From NCBI GenBank assembly GCA_963665575.2, contig CAXXDW010000009.1, forward strand, positions 1-64,000: 64,000 bases of DNA, read 5' to 3'. This DNA comes from Rariloculus sp963665575. Lineage in GTDB: Bacteria; Pseudomonadota; Gammaproteobacteria; Steroidobacterales; Rariloculaceae. Positions within the stretch are counted from its first letter, which is position 1; each line of letters opens with the position of its first letter. The translations under genes were made by a program, and so were the position numbers. The notes under the pieces are model-generated. The model was not told the origin of the DNA, made no database searches, and saw only the letters and a program-made list of their open reading frames with translations. Positions 51,731 to 59,580 of the stretch are shown piece after piece.

Positions 51731-51828
51731 ACGATGCGCGGACCCGGCATCCGCTTCGGCACTCGCGCGCAAACGGTAATCGGGCCGCAGCGGGACTGAA
51801 CGATGCGCGGCCCGGGCATTCGTTTCGA
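51725..51828 (+). repeat. Direct duplication of the ATPase gene 5' end
   Basis: The 35 bases at 51725-51759 are repeated at 51794-51828 with five differences. Both contain TGA-ACG-ATG and then eight codons for MRGPGIRF. Four of these codons differ between copies and all four changes are silent. The first copy opens a 21-codon dead-end frame (51734-51799), and the second is the real ATPase start. It looks like a leftover of a diverged second copy. Confidence 0.75.
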
Positions 51829-52543
51829 TTCCGTCGCGCTTGAGCTTGGCGGCACCGAAATCCTGAGCGGCATCGATTTCGACGTCAGACCCGGCGAGAT
51901 TCACTGCCTGATCGGTCCCAACGGCGGCGGCAAGACCTCGCTCCTGCGCTGCCTGCTCGGCCAGATGCCGCATACGGGCACGATTTCGGTCGACTGGCAG
52001 GACACAAAGGTCATCGGCTACGTGCCGCAGTTTCTCGACTTCGACAAGAGCCTGCCCGTGTCCGTGAACGATTTCTTCGGCCTCGTCTGCCAGAAACGCC
52101 GCCCGGCCTTCGTCGGACTCAGCAAGCGCAATCGCGATCTCACGGACGCCGCGCTGGCACGGGTCGGGCTCAACGGCAAGCGCGAGTCCACGCTCGGCAG
52201 CCTGTCCGGCGGCGAACGTCAGCGCGTGCTGTTCGCACAAGCCCTGATCCCGGAGCCCGCGCTCCTCGTGCTGGACGAGCCCATGAGCGGCATGGACGAG
52301 GTTGGCGCCGAATACTTCGAGCGCATCATCCGGGAACTCGCAGCCGACGGCGTCACGATCCTCTGGGTCGCCCACGACCTGCGCCAGGTCGAGGCGATGG
52401 CTGACGCGGCGACCTGCGTCAACCGTTCGGTGCTGTTCAGCGGACCGCCCGCGCAGGTGCTGGTCGGACACGAGGCCGAAGTCCTCTTCGCGCGTGCCGG
52501 TGAACGTGCGGCTGAAGTAGCAACCGAGGATGCCGCGTCATGA
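51803..52543 (+). CDS. Metal ABC transporter ATP-binding protein (ZnuC-like)
   Basis: A 246-residue ATPase energising metal import. Walker A GPNGGGKTS, signature LSGGERQR, Walker B LLVLDEPMSGMD and H-loop WVAHDLRQ are all intact. Cys and Gln-loop segment IGYVPQFLDFDKSLPVSV is typical of the zinc/manganese family. The start at 51803 follows a duplicated copy of the first eight codons at 51734, whose frame stops before it. The stop overlaps the permease start as ATGA. Together with the binding proteins this forms one ABC importer. Confidence 0.93.
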   Translation: MRGPGIRFDSVALELGGTEILSGIDFDVRPGEIHCLIGPNGGGKTSLLRCLLGQMPHTGTISVDWQDTKVIGYVPQFLDFDKSLPVSVNDFFGLVCQKRRPAFVGLSKRNRDLTDAALARVGLNGKRESTLGSLSGGERQRVLFAQALIPEPALLVLDEPMSGMDEVGAEYFERIIRELAADGVTILWVAHDLRQVEAMADAATCVNRSVLFSGPPAQVLVGHEAEVLFARAGERAAEVATEDAAS

Positions 52544-53439
52544 CCGCGATGTACGACTGGATTCGCGAGACGCTCATGAACCTGGCGTTTGAAGGCACGC
52601 TGCCGCTCGCCTTCCAGTACGGCTTCGTCATCAACGCCCTGCTCTGCGCGCTCCTCATCGGGCCGGTGCTCGGCGGCGTCGGGACGATGGTCGTGACCAA
52701 GCGCATGGCTTTCTTCTCCCAGGCCGTCGGCAATGCCGCCATGACCGGGGTGGCGATCGGCGTGCTTCTCGGCGAGTCCTATACGGAGCCCTATATCTCC
52801 ACGTTCTCGTTCTGCATCCTGTTCGGACTGGTACTGAACTACACGAAGGGCCGGACGGCGCTGTCCGCCGACACGCTGATCGGCGTGTTTCTCTCGATCT
52901 CGCTGGCGGTAGGCGCGTCCCTGCTGCTTTTCGTTTCCGCTCGCGTGAACACGCACATTCTCGAGGCGGTGCTCTTCGGCTCGGTGCTCACGGTCAGCGA
53001 TACGGACATCAACGTGCTGCTCGTCGTGACCGTCGCGACCCTCCTCATCGGCATTCCGCTGTTCAACCGCCTGCTGCTCGCGAGTCTCAATCCGAGCCTG
53101 GCGGATGTCCGCGGCGTGCCGGTACGAGCCCTCGAATATGTGTTCGTGCTCATGATCACCGTCCTGACGGTCGCCTGCCTCAAGATCGTCGGCGCCGTGC
53201 TCGTCGAGGCACTGTTGCTGATTCCGGCCGCCGCCGCGCGCAACGTCATACGATCAATGAAGGGCTTCGTTTTTCTGAGCATCGCGATTTCCACGCTCAG
53301 TTGCATCGGCGGCGTGCTGCTGCCGATGCAACTCGACCTGCCGCTGCCCTCGGGCGGCGCCATCATCATGATTGCGGCCGGTTTTTTCGTCGTAACGCTG
53401 CTGATACGCGTTACGATCCCGCGATTCAGGGACGCGTAA
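52540..53439 (+). CDS. Metal ABC transporter permease (ZnuB-like, ABC-3 family)
   Basis: A 299-residue inner-membrane protein with about eight helices. Typical elements are LLIGPVLGGVGTMVVTKRMAFFSQAVGNAAMTGVAIG (shown here as the region 40-76), the coupling-helix region LADVRGVPVRALEYVF, and LKIVGAVLVEALLLIPAAAARNV. These are those of the zinc/manganese/iron ABC-3 permeases. The start overlaps the ATPase gene by four bases, which supports coupling. It should form a homodimer with the ATPase at the inner membrane. Confidence 0.93.
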   Translation: MTAMYDWIRETLMNLAFEGTLPLAFQYGFVINALLCALLIGPVLGGVGTMVVTKRMAFFSQAVGNAAMTGVAIGVLLGESYTEPYISTFSFCILFGLVLNYTKGRTALSADTLIGVFLSISLAVGASLLLFVSARVNTHILEAVLFGSVLTVSDTDINVLLVVTVATLLIGIPLFNRLLLASLNPSLADVRGVPVRALEYVFVLMITVLTVACLKIVGAVLVEALLLIPAAAARNVIRSMKGFVFLSIAISTLSCIGGVLLPMQLDLPLPSGGAIIMIAAGFFVVTLLIRVTIPRFRDA

Positions 53440-53552
53440 GCATGAACGGCGCTCGAAGTGTCCGAACAGCAGACGGTCGCACAATGGCAGGATGTCCGGA
53501 AAGCGCAGACATGCGCACAAATCGCTGTCGGCGTGTCGCACGGGGCTGCACG

Positions 53553-54574
53553 ATGATTCCCGGGCCGTCCGGCAAGACCGCAACAAAAACCAACCGCCGC
53601 GTCGGAATCGCATGGCTGCTGCTTGCAGCCGGGCTGCTTGGCGCTTCAAGCACGCACGCACAGGACGACGACGGAGTTGTCGTGCTGACCGCATTACCGG
53701 CCACCTATTCGGTCGCCCACGGGCTCGCCGACGGTACGGGAATCGTCGTTGAGAACCTGCCGGAACGCGGCAGGCGCATGAGCGCCCTCCCGAATCTCCT
53801 GAACCAGTCTGCCGACCGCTACGCCGACACGCTGTCGCGGGCCGATGCCGTGGTGACGATCGGCAAGCTCTGGCGGGAGGATCCGCTATTCATCGCCGCG
53901 CGCCGCTTCAACATACGAGTGATTGACATCGACGCCACAAAGCCCTGGTCGACCACGCTCGAAGGCATCTCCGTGGCGCTCGAACCGCGGCAATCCGCGC
54001 CGTGGGCCGAGAGCGATGCCGGCACGCGCGAGCCTTCCGTGCATTACTGGCTCAGTCCCGCCAACGGCGCGCGCATGGCCGAGATCATCGCAGCCGATCT
54101 GCTGCGACTGTCGCCGGAGGACCAGGCCGCGATCGAAGCAAACCTCGCCGCGCTCAGGCGAGAGTTACTCGGCCTCAAGGTCGAGTACGAACTCAAGTTC
54201 GCGGAACTTGCCGATGTGACGCTGTTCGCTCTTGCGTCGGAGTTCGTTTACCTGACGAACGACATGGGGCCCTCTACGTCGACGCGTGGTTCGTCAAGCA
54301 GGACATCGAGTGGACGGAAACGGATCTCACGGAGTTCAACGCCTATCTGCGCGACAACGGGATCGGCGTGGTCGTTCACAAATGGGAACCCGACGAACGA
54401 ATCCGTGGCGCGATCGAATCTGCCGGCGCACGCCTTGCCGTCCTCGACACACTCGAAGGCGGGATCGTGGAGGATGGGCGTCTGATGCCTGGAAGCTACC
54501 TGGAACTCATGCGGAGCAACCTGGAAGCGCTCCACGCCGCCCTCGAGTCACACAACCGTGGGCGGCAGGACTGA
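53553..54574 (+). CDS. Second ZnuA-like metal-binding protein, interrupted by a one-base frameshift
   Basis: A diverged solute-binding protein of the zinc/manganese family, about 340 residues. Signal peptide in RRVGIAWLLLAAGLLGASSTHAQ and then VVVLTALPATYSVAHGLADG, DAVVTIGKLWREDPLF and SVHYWLSPANGARMAEI. At 54266-54272 (GGGGCCC) one base is missing. The first frame reads FVYLTNDMGPSTST, whereas the expected LTNDMG-LYVDAWFVKQDIEW continues in a second frame to TGA 54574. The span is 1022 bases, one short of a multiple of three. Read as written, the protein would lose its C-terminal lobe. The start is uncertain: ATGs at 53442, 53484 and 53511 are in frame. 53553 gives the most compact signal peptide. 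Confidence 0.75.
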
Positions 54575-54597
54575 AGCATCCGACCTGTCATGATTAA

Positions 54598-54634
54598 TGT
54601 AATTTATTACATATAAGTCATATCATTATGATAT
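54598..54634. promoter_or_regulatory. AT-rich island with two perfect palindromes
   Basis: TGTAAT-TT-ATTACA (54598-54611) and ATATCAT-T-ATGATAT (54620-54634) are perfect inverted repeats in an A/T-rich stretch of about 70 bases after the metal ABC operon. A TATACT -10-like box follows at about 54645-54650. They may be operators for the next gene. They do not exactly match a Zur or Fur box. Confidence 0.5.
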
Positions 54635-54734
54635 ATAACAATAATATACTAGGACTTCCATGCGATTGTGAATCCGGTATCGTGTATCCTTACCCGAAGC
54701 GATGCTCCGAGCAGATGGCGTTGAGGTGCAAGGC

Positions 54735-55286
54735 ATGAACAAGTTGGCGGCCCCTGCGAGCCCAACGCTACGCAGCTGCATGATCCAGCTAGCGATCCTG
54801 CTGGTCAGTATTCCTGCGACATCCGCATACGCTCAGGTACTGTCTGCCGTCTCCAACGAAGGCGACGTGCTCGTTATTCCCGCCGACGTATCGACGCCCC
54901 AAAACGCGGTTGTGGACGGCGTGAATCTCAGCGTGTCAATCGAGGGCAGCTTCCGTGTTTATCGAGCGTTCGTGGGTGGCCAGACGCACTCCGCCCACGT
55001 CGCAGTTGACGGACCACAACGGCACATGGCTTTCGACAGGCAACAGCGGCGGTTTCGCGAAGTGCTGCCAAGCCTGGTTGTCGAACTCGACAGCTTCGGC
55101 CGCCTCGACGAGGTCGTCGAATCGGCCGGCGGGCTCGCCGGCAAAGCCTATCCGGATCTCGGCTTCGCTGTCGTTCAGTTGCCCGGATCAGCCAACCCGG
55201 CCGAAGCGGCACGGGCGTTGCAGGCACACCCGGCGGTCGGTGCCGTCCGCGTGCAACTCGCAGGACCGATTCGCGTGCCGTTGTAG
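54735..55286 (+). CDS. Secreted protein resembling a detached subtilase propeptide
   Basis: A 183-residue exported protein (signal segment CMIQLAILLVSIPATSAYAQ). Its C-terminal 70 residues (LDEVVESAGGLAGKAYPDL, GFAVVQLPGSANPAEAAR, ALQAHPAVGAVRVQLAGP and the end IRVPL) follow the pattern of the N-terminal pro-region of large secreted S8 proteases. These act as intramolecular chaperones and inhibitors. Here it stands alone, 76 bases from and convergent with a subtilisin/kexin-like protease that lacks this segment. ATG 54735 has an AGG upstream, and ATG 54780 would keep just the signal segment. The propeptide resemblance is from sequence pattern and not proven. Confidence 0.65.
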   Translation: MNKLAAPASPTLRSCMIQLAILLVSIPATSAYAQVLSAVSNEGDVLVIPADVSTPQNAVVDGVNLSVSIEGSFRVYRAFVGGQTHSAHVAVDGPQRHMAFDRQQRRFREVLPSLVVELDSFGRLDEVVESAGGLAGKAYPDLGFAVVQLPGSANPAEAARALQAHPAVGAVRVQLAGPIRVPL

Positions 55287-55362
55287 CCATTCACTGCGCG
55301 CGGCGCTGGCTGCGCTACCAATTCGGACCGGTTCGACGCGCTTCAGACGGCTCAGCCGACCG

Positions 55363-58236
55363 TCAGGGATGCTCCCCGACGGACAGCGTCAGCGCCCACG
55401 TATCGAGGCTGCCAACATCGCCCGGCGCCACGTCGATGACCCTGAGCGTCCAATCCCCGTTCGGCGATTCGCCGTAGAAGGCGTTGCTGAGTAGTGACCA
55501 GTCCTGCAGTCCCTGTGGCTCAGTGGCCATGGGATCGTTGTAGACCGGGTTGAGAATGCTCTCGGTTCCCGCCGGAGAAACGAGTGTGACGCCGAGATCG
55601 TGCGGAAACGGATGCGCCGCCCGAATCTCGAGTTCGGCCGCTTCGACGTTGGCCGTGTCGCTGAAGCCGCTGACCGTAACGATTTGCTCGACGCCGGCGC
55701 CGTCGTTGTCAGGAATGGTCTCGCTTGCGGCATGCTCGAATCTCAGCCGCGTGAACTCGCCGAGCTTGTCTGCAATATAGCCGCGGGTCAGTTCGAGCGC
55801 CGCATCGACGTTCACGGCTCCGAATCCATACCAGTTATGGAAGTTGTAACCGGCGGCGTTCCTGATCCAGCCATGCTGCAACACGGCCGGCTTGCCGCCG
55901 AAGGCAATACGTACCGGCTCCACGTCCGGGTCGATCATGCGGGCCGTACGTGCGAGGATATGCTTGACGTCCCGCCAGGTGAGGTGCGGCTCCACCTCGA
56001 GCATCAGCGCGATGGCACCTGCCGTGTTAGGCGCGGCCGACGAGGTGCCGCTGAAGGCGCTCGTGTAATCGCCCTCCTCTTCCACGGGGTCCGCGAACGG
56101 GTCACGCCCGAACCCAAGTCCGGCCTCGCCGCGATGCGGACCCGCCTGATCGGTTGTGACCATGGCCGGCGAAAAAAATCCGCCTTCGCCGGCCGGCGCG
56201 CTCACCCAGAGATTGGAGCCCACGCTCGAATAGCTTGCATGCTCGCCGTGCGCGTTGAAGGCACCGACCGTAATCAGGTACGGAAGGTTGTTGTAGGCAT
56301 CGATATTGGCCGAGGCGCAGCCGAGCGCATGGTTGGGGCTGTACACCTCGTCCGGGTCCTCGAAGCGGTGCTCGCGCACAAGTGAGAGGCACAGATCAAA
56401 GAAGTTTCCGGCGGCCTTGACGTAGAGTGCGCCACGGCCGCCACGCAGCTTGTCCACGCCGTTTCTGAACACGGCAACGGCTTGCGCAGACGCGTTCGAT
56501 TGTGGTGCGTCGACCAGGCCGTAGCTCATGTTGAAAATGTGTGCGCTGCTAGAATCCGGGTTGCTCGTGCTCGCCCCGAGCGCATCGTACTCGAGGGTCG
56601 CGTCGTCGCCGGTAGCAATGGCGCTGAGCAGGTTGTAGCCGCGCAGGCGAGCGCCCGGCGCCACGCCGCGCATGCCGATACCGTTATCGGCCGTCGCGGC
56701 TATCAGTCCGGCGACATTGGTACCGTGATCGCCGCTGGCGCTCGGGTTGAACGGGTCGGTTGCGATCGAACCCCGCCACGTGACCGTATTGAAGTTGTAG
56801 GAGGCGCCGGCGGCCACGTTATCCTTGAGATCCGGGTGGCAGATTTCAAGGCCCGTGTCGACGACAGCGATCTCGATCCCCGAGCCGGTGGGGCCATCGA
56901 GCAGTGTACCGGTCATGCGCAGGTCTTCACCCGCGACGCCCCCTGCCAACGCAAACGCCGTCTGACCCGTATTGTTCAGGTTCCACTGTTGGCTCAGCAA
57001 CGGATCCTCCGTCCCCGGCGACACGGGACGGTTGAATTCCTCGCACTCGAAAGGACTCCTCCCCCCTGCCGGTATCAGAATCGAAGATTGATCGGCATAG
57101 CCGCCTACCGGTGTGAAGAAGTCGTCCGGCGGCGCCGTGATCAACGCCGTCGCAGTGTAGATGCCGGGACCCCAATCCACGACGACTTCGTTTGGCAGCT
57201 TCAACGTCGCACTGGCGAAACCTTGTGGCGCGAGCGCCGGAACATCGACTCTCTCCGAGACCAGTGGTGCGCCTATGAGGTGCCCCGGGGCGAAGTCCTC
57301 GAAGTCGACGCGCATCATGAGCGTCGTGGGCGCACTGGTCGCGGCACCGAGGTTCAGGAGGGCGAAACCGAACTCGTAGCCGGTCTCCGTCTGACGCATC
57401 CGCTCGAAAAACACCAGTATCGCCGAGGTCAGGCGCTGCTTGGCGTCGGCGAACAGCGCGCCCGCATCGAGCAGATCGAGTTCGACGGCCGGACCGGAAT
57501 CGTCGAAGCGGTTGCTGTCGACCGATTCGACGGCGATCCGGATCGATTCCATACCTTCACCGTCAAAGTCGGGGATGGCGCGCAGCGAAATCGTTGCGCT
57601 GTCCGCCCCGGCGTCGATGGCCATCTCGGCGCCGCTGACGGCCACCGGGGCAGAATCGGAACCGTCGGCCTGCGTCAGCTCATAGTCGCCACTGTCAGTC
57701 GCCGTCCCGGTCGTCGCGAACCGAACGATAACTCTCCTCGGCGCGGGCGTGGAGAGGCTGACGGTGATTTCGGCGCCCGGGTCGTTCCGCTCAGCTATTT
57801 CCGTCCTGTCCGCCTCAACGCTGAGCGAGCTGACACTGATCGCGAACGTCAGGCTATCGGTATCGCCGTCGGTATCGCTCACGGTATACGTAAACGTTGT
57901 TTCGTCGAACGGTTCCGTCGGTGTACCCGACAACACACGGGCTGCGGAGTTGAACGAAATGCCGGCCGGCAGCTCGGGCGTCAGCGAATACGTTCGCAGC
58001 CCATCGCCGCTCGCAGCCTCGGGAAGCTCCAGATCGGCGATGACTGCGTCGCGAACGTAGAACTGTGCCTCGACCTCGGCATTGCGCAAGCTCGGAGCCA
58101 GATCCGACGGGCTGATGTCCGGACGGCTGCTGCCGCAACCGCCGAGCACGAGGCTCGCGAACAGCGGGAACGAGAGTGAGCACAAGCGCCGCCTGTCAAT
58201 GGCACACACCGCTGGGTTTTTCGGGAAATCGGGCAT
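55363..58236 (-). CDS. Subtilisin/kexin-like serine protease, lipoprotein with P-domain
   Basis: A 957-residue cell-surface protease. The N-terminus has a type II signal with lipobox LGGC (Cys34). A cadherin/Ig-like domain (LPAGISFNSAARVLSGTPTEP), a Calx-beta-like domain (about 130-240) and a spacer precede the furin-type opening DPLLSQQWNLNNTGQ. The catalytic triad is Asp in IAVVDTGLEICHPDL (about 460), His in GDHGTNVAGLIAA (about 501) and Ser in FSGTSSAAPNTAG (about 729). The C-terminal P/homoB domain (GVEQIVTVSGF ... SPNGDWTLRVIDVAPGD) ends the protein. No I9-type propeptide is visible. The convergent neighbour may supply one. Confidence 0.92.
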   Translation of the reverse strand: MPDFPKNPAVCAIDRRRLCSLSFPLFASLVLGGCGSSRPDISPSDLAPSLRNAEVEAQFYVRDAVIADLELPEAASGDGLRTYSLTPELPAGISFNSAARVLSGTPTEPFDETTFTYTVSDTDGDTDSLTFAISVSSLSVEADRTEIAERNDPGAEITVSLSTPAPRRVIVRFATTGTATDSGDYELTQADGSDSAPVAVSGAEMAIDAGADSATISLRAIPDFDGEGMESIRIAVESVDSNRFDDSGPAVELDLLDAGALFADAKQRLTSAILVFFERMRQTETGYEFGFALLNLGAATSAPTTLMMRVDFEDFAPGHLIGAPLVSERVDVPALAPQGFASATLKLPNEVVVDWGPGIYTATALITAPPDDFFTPVGGYADQSSILIPAGGRSPFECEEFNRPVSPGTEDPLLSQQWNLNNTGQTAFALAGGVAGEDLRMTGTLLDGPTGSGIEIAVVDTGLEICHPDLKDNVAAGASYNFNTVTWRGSIATDPFNPSASGDHGTNVAGLIAATADNGIGMRGVAPGARLRGYNLLSAIATGDDATLEYDALGASTSNPDSSSAHIFNMSYGLVDAPQSNASAQAVAVFRNGVDKLRGGRGALYVKAAGNFFDLCLSLVREHRFEDPDEVYSPNHALGCASANIDAYNNLPYLITVGAFNAHGEHASYSSVGSNLWVSAPAGEGGFFSPAMVTTDQAGPHRGEAGLGFGRDPFADPVEEEGDYTSAFSGTSSAAPNTAGAIALMLEVEPHLTWRDVKHILARTARMIDPDVEPVRIAFGGKPAVLQHGWIRNAAGYNFHNWYGFGAVNVDAALELTRGYIADKLGEFTRLRFEHAASETIPDNDGAGVEQIVTVSGFSDTANVEAAELEIRAAHPFPHDLGVTLVSPAGTESILNPVYNDPMATEPQGLQDWSLLSNAFYGESPNGDWTLRVIDVAPGDVGSLDTWALTLSVGEHP

Positions 58237-58595
58237 TGCTTATGAGTGGACGAGCGCTCTACCAGGATCTGGGGCCATTGCAACTGATCGGCGATATCGC
58301 GCGCGACGGCTTTCACAACGCCAGGAACGTAAAACCGAAGCCATTACTCCGTCTGTGGCATTGCGTGTCAAAATTGAAGGGATCGGTCGGGCGTGTCGGC
58401 AACGCTTGCGGGCGGGTCGATGATTACACTACGCGAGTGCCCTGTCCAAACGGAACAGGATCGCCTATCAGCGAAACACAAGCGCACGGGCGTATGCCTG
58501 GCCGCGATACTTGGGCGCTCCGACCAAGCTCGCCTCGTAACGTGCCACCGTCAACAGCTCTTCACGCTCACTCCAATTTCTGCAACGGCAACACA
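58237..58595. other. Gene-free region upstream of the protease and toxin-antitoxin genes
   Basis: About 360 bases between the divergent protease and toxin-antitoxin units. It should hold the protease promoter on the minus strand, but no clear -35/-10 was found. An imperfect hairpin (CCTGTCC ... GGAACAGG) lies at about 58440-58458. Open frames crossing it show no recognisable protein features. Confidence 0.4.
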
Positions 58596-58624
58596 TTGAA
58601 TTGGACCATGTATTAGTCCATATT
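58596..58624 (+). promoter_or_regulatory. Toxin-antitoxin promoter with an operator in the spacer
   Basis: TTGAAT (58596-58601) and CATATT (58619-58624) are 17 bases apart. The inverted repeat TGGAC-N9-GTCCA (58602-58620) lies inside that spacer. This fits autoregulation by the antitoxin or its complex with the toxin. Confidence 0.5.
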
Positions 58625-58659
58625 CACGTTTATCGTAACCGCACCGCAGCAGCAAACTG

Positions 58660-58917
58660 ATGGAACTTTCCGTTACCGATGCAAAGGCACGCCTCACGGA
58701 ACTCGTACGTCGGGCCGAAGCCGGCGAAGAGGTCCTGTTGACCCGTCACGGCCAACCGGCTGTGCGGTTGACCCCGGCAACGCAACAGGCTGACGCCGAC
58801 AAGCGGCGAACTGCGATAGCCGCAGCGCGCAGCGCCGCCGCAAACAAGCGCAGCCAAGGTCCCGGAGCCGCTCGCAGCCAGGACTTTCTGTACGATGACC
58901 GCGGCTTGCCCGAATGA
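58660..58917 (+). CDS. Phd/YefM-family antitoxin
   Basis: An 85-residue type II antitoxin. The N-terminal DNA-binding fold MELSVTDAKARLTELVRRAEAGEEVLLTRHGQPAVRL is the Phd/YefM pattern, shown here as residues 1-37. The C-terminal half is basic and disordered (SAAANKRSQGPGAARSQ) and ends DDRGLPE, the part expected to wrap the toxin. It overlaps the VapC-like gene by four bases (ATGA), the normal coupling of antitoxin before toxin. It probably represses its own promoter through the palindrome upstream. Confidence 0.92.
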   Translation: MELSVTDAKARLTELVRRAEAGEEVLLTRHGQPAVRLTPATQQADADKRRTAIAAARSAAANKRSQGPGAARSQDFLYDDRGLPE

Positions 58918-59303
58918 TCGCCGTCGATACGTCGGCGCTGATGGCAATTCTTCTCGACGAACCGGAAGCGGCAGACTGCGCGGAAGCACTTTCGACAGGC
59001 GATCGAATCATCATGTCGGCCGGCACCGTGGCCGAGGCGCTGATCGTGGCCGAACGCCGCGGGCTTGGTGCCGAAATGACCATGCTGATCGAAGGCCTCG
59101 GGCTCGAAGTACTTGACGTCACGCTCGCCACAGCACGGCAAACTGCCAATGCTTATGCACAATGGGGCAAGGGAATTGACCCTGCGGGACTCAATTTCGG
59201 CGATTGCTTTGCCTACGCGGCGGCAAAGGCGCACGGCTGTCGCTTGCTATATGTTGGCACGAATTTTTCCCGGACAGACGTGGAAGGTGTCGTTCCTGCG
59301 TAG
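58914..59303 (+). CDS. PIN-domain ribonuclease toxin (VapC family)
   Basis: A 129-residue PIN-domain RNase that would cleave tRNA or rRNA when free of antitoxin. The acidic site shows Asp5 (MIAVDTSALMAILL), Glu41 (TVAEALIVAE) and Asp97 (LNFGDCFAYA). The fourth acid, usually in a G-D-D/N-F motif, is Asn here (YVGTNFSRTDV, Asn117), a change tolerated in some active members. The start overlaps the antitoxin stop. It pairs with a Phd-type antitoxin, a common combination despite the VapC name. Confidence 0.92.
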   Translation: MIAVDTSALMAILLDEPEAADCAEALSTGDRIIMSAGTVAEALIVAERRGLGAEMTMLIEGLGLEVLDVTLATARQTANAYAQWGKGIDPAGLNFGDCFAYAAAKAHGCRLLYVGTNFSRTDVEGVVPA

Positions 59304-59375
59304 CAGTTCATCCAGCCCCGCGACAGCGCCGCCAATCAGGACTGCGAGCGCGAGACAGCCAAGCGCCGGGATGCA

Positions 59376-59480
59376 ATGATGACTGACAGTAGGGCACAAG
59401 ACTTGGGACGCTGCTACGCGCTGCTCGACGCTCTGGAGCGCAAGGTCGGCGGCGCCCGGCTGAGAACCGATCAAGTTTGA
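59376..59480 (+). pseudogene. Possible N-terminal remnant of a GIY-YIG-type or related gene
   Basis: A 34-codon frame (MMTDSRAQDLGRCYALLD, then ALERKVGGARLRTDQV) ends abruptly at TGA 59480. The pattern RFYxLLDxLExRxGGxRxL is one I associate with the start of a family of stand-alone GIY-YIG-domain proteins. No downstream domain follows in any frame. It may be a truncated leftover in the accessory gap after the toxin gene. Chance resemblance is possible. Confidence 0.35.
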
Positions 59481-59580
59481 ATCACGAACCAGGACCAACC
59501 GGCAATACGAGTGCGCCAAGGCTTACTTGGATGGCAACATCGGACTCTAGCGGGGATCGCTCACCGAAACAGGAGCATAC

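Noticed and set aside
58176..58616. A 146-codon + strand frame in the gap before the toxin-antitoxin genes
   Set aside because: It starts inside the protease gene on the other strand, has no ribosome site, and shows no conserved pattern.
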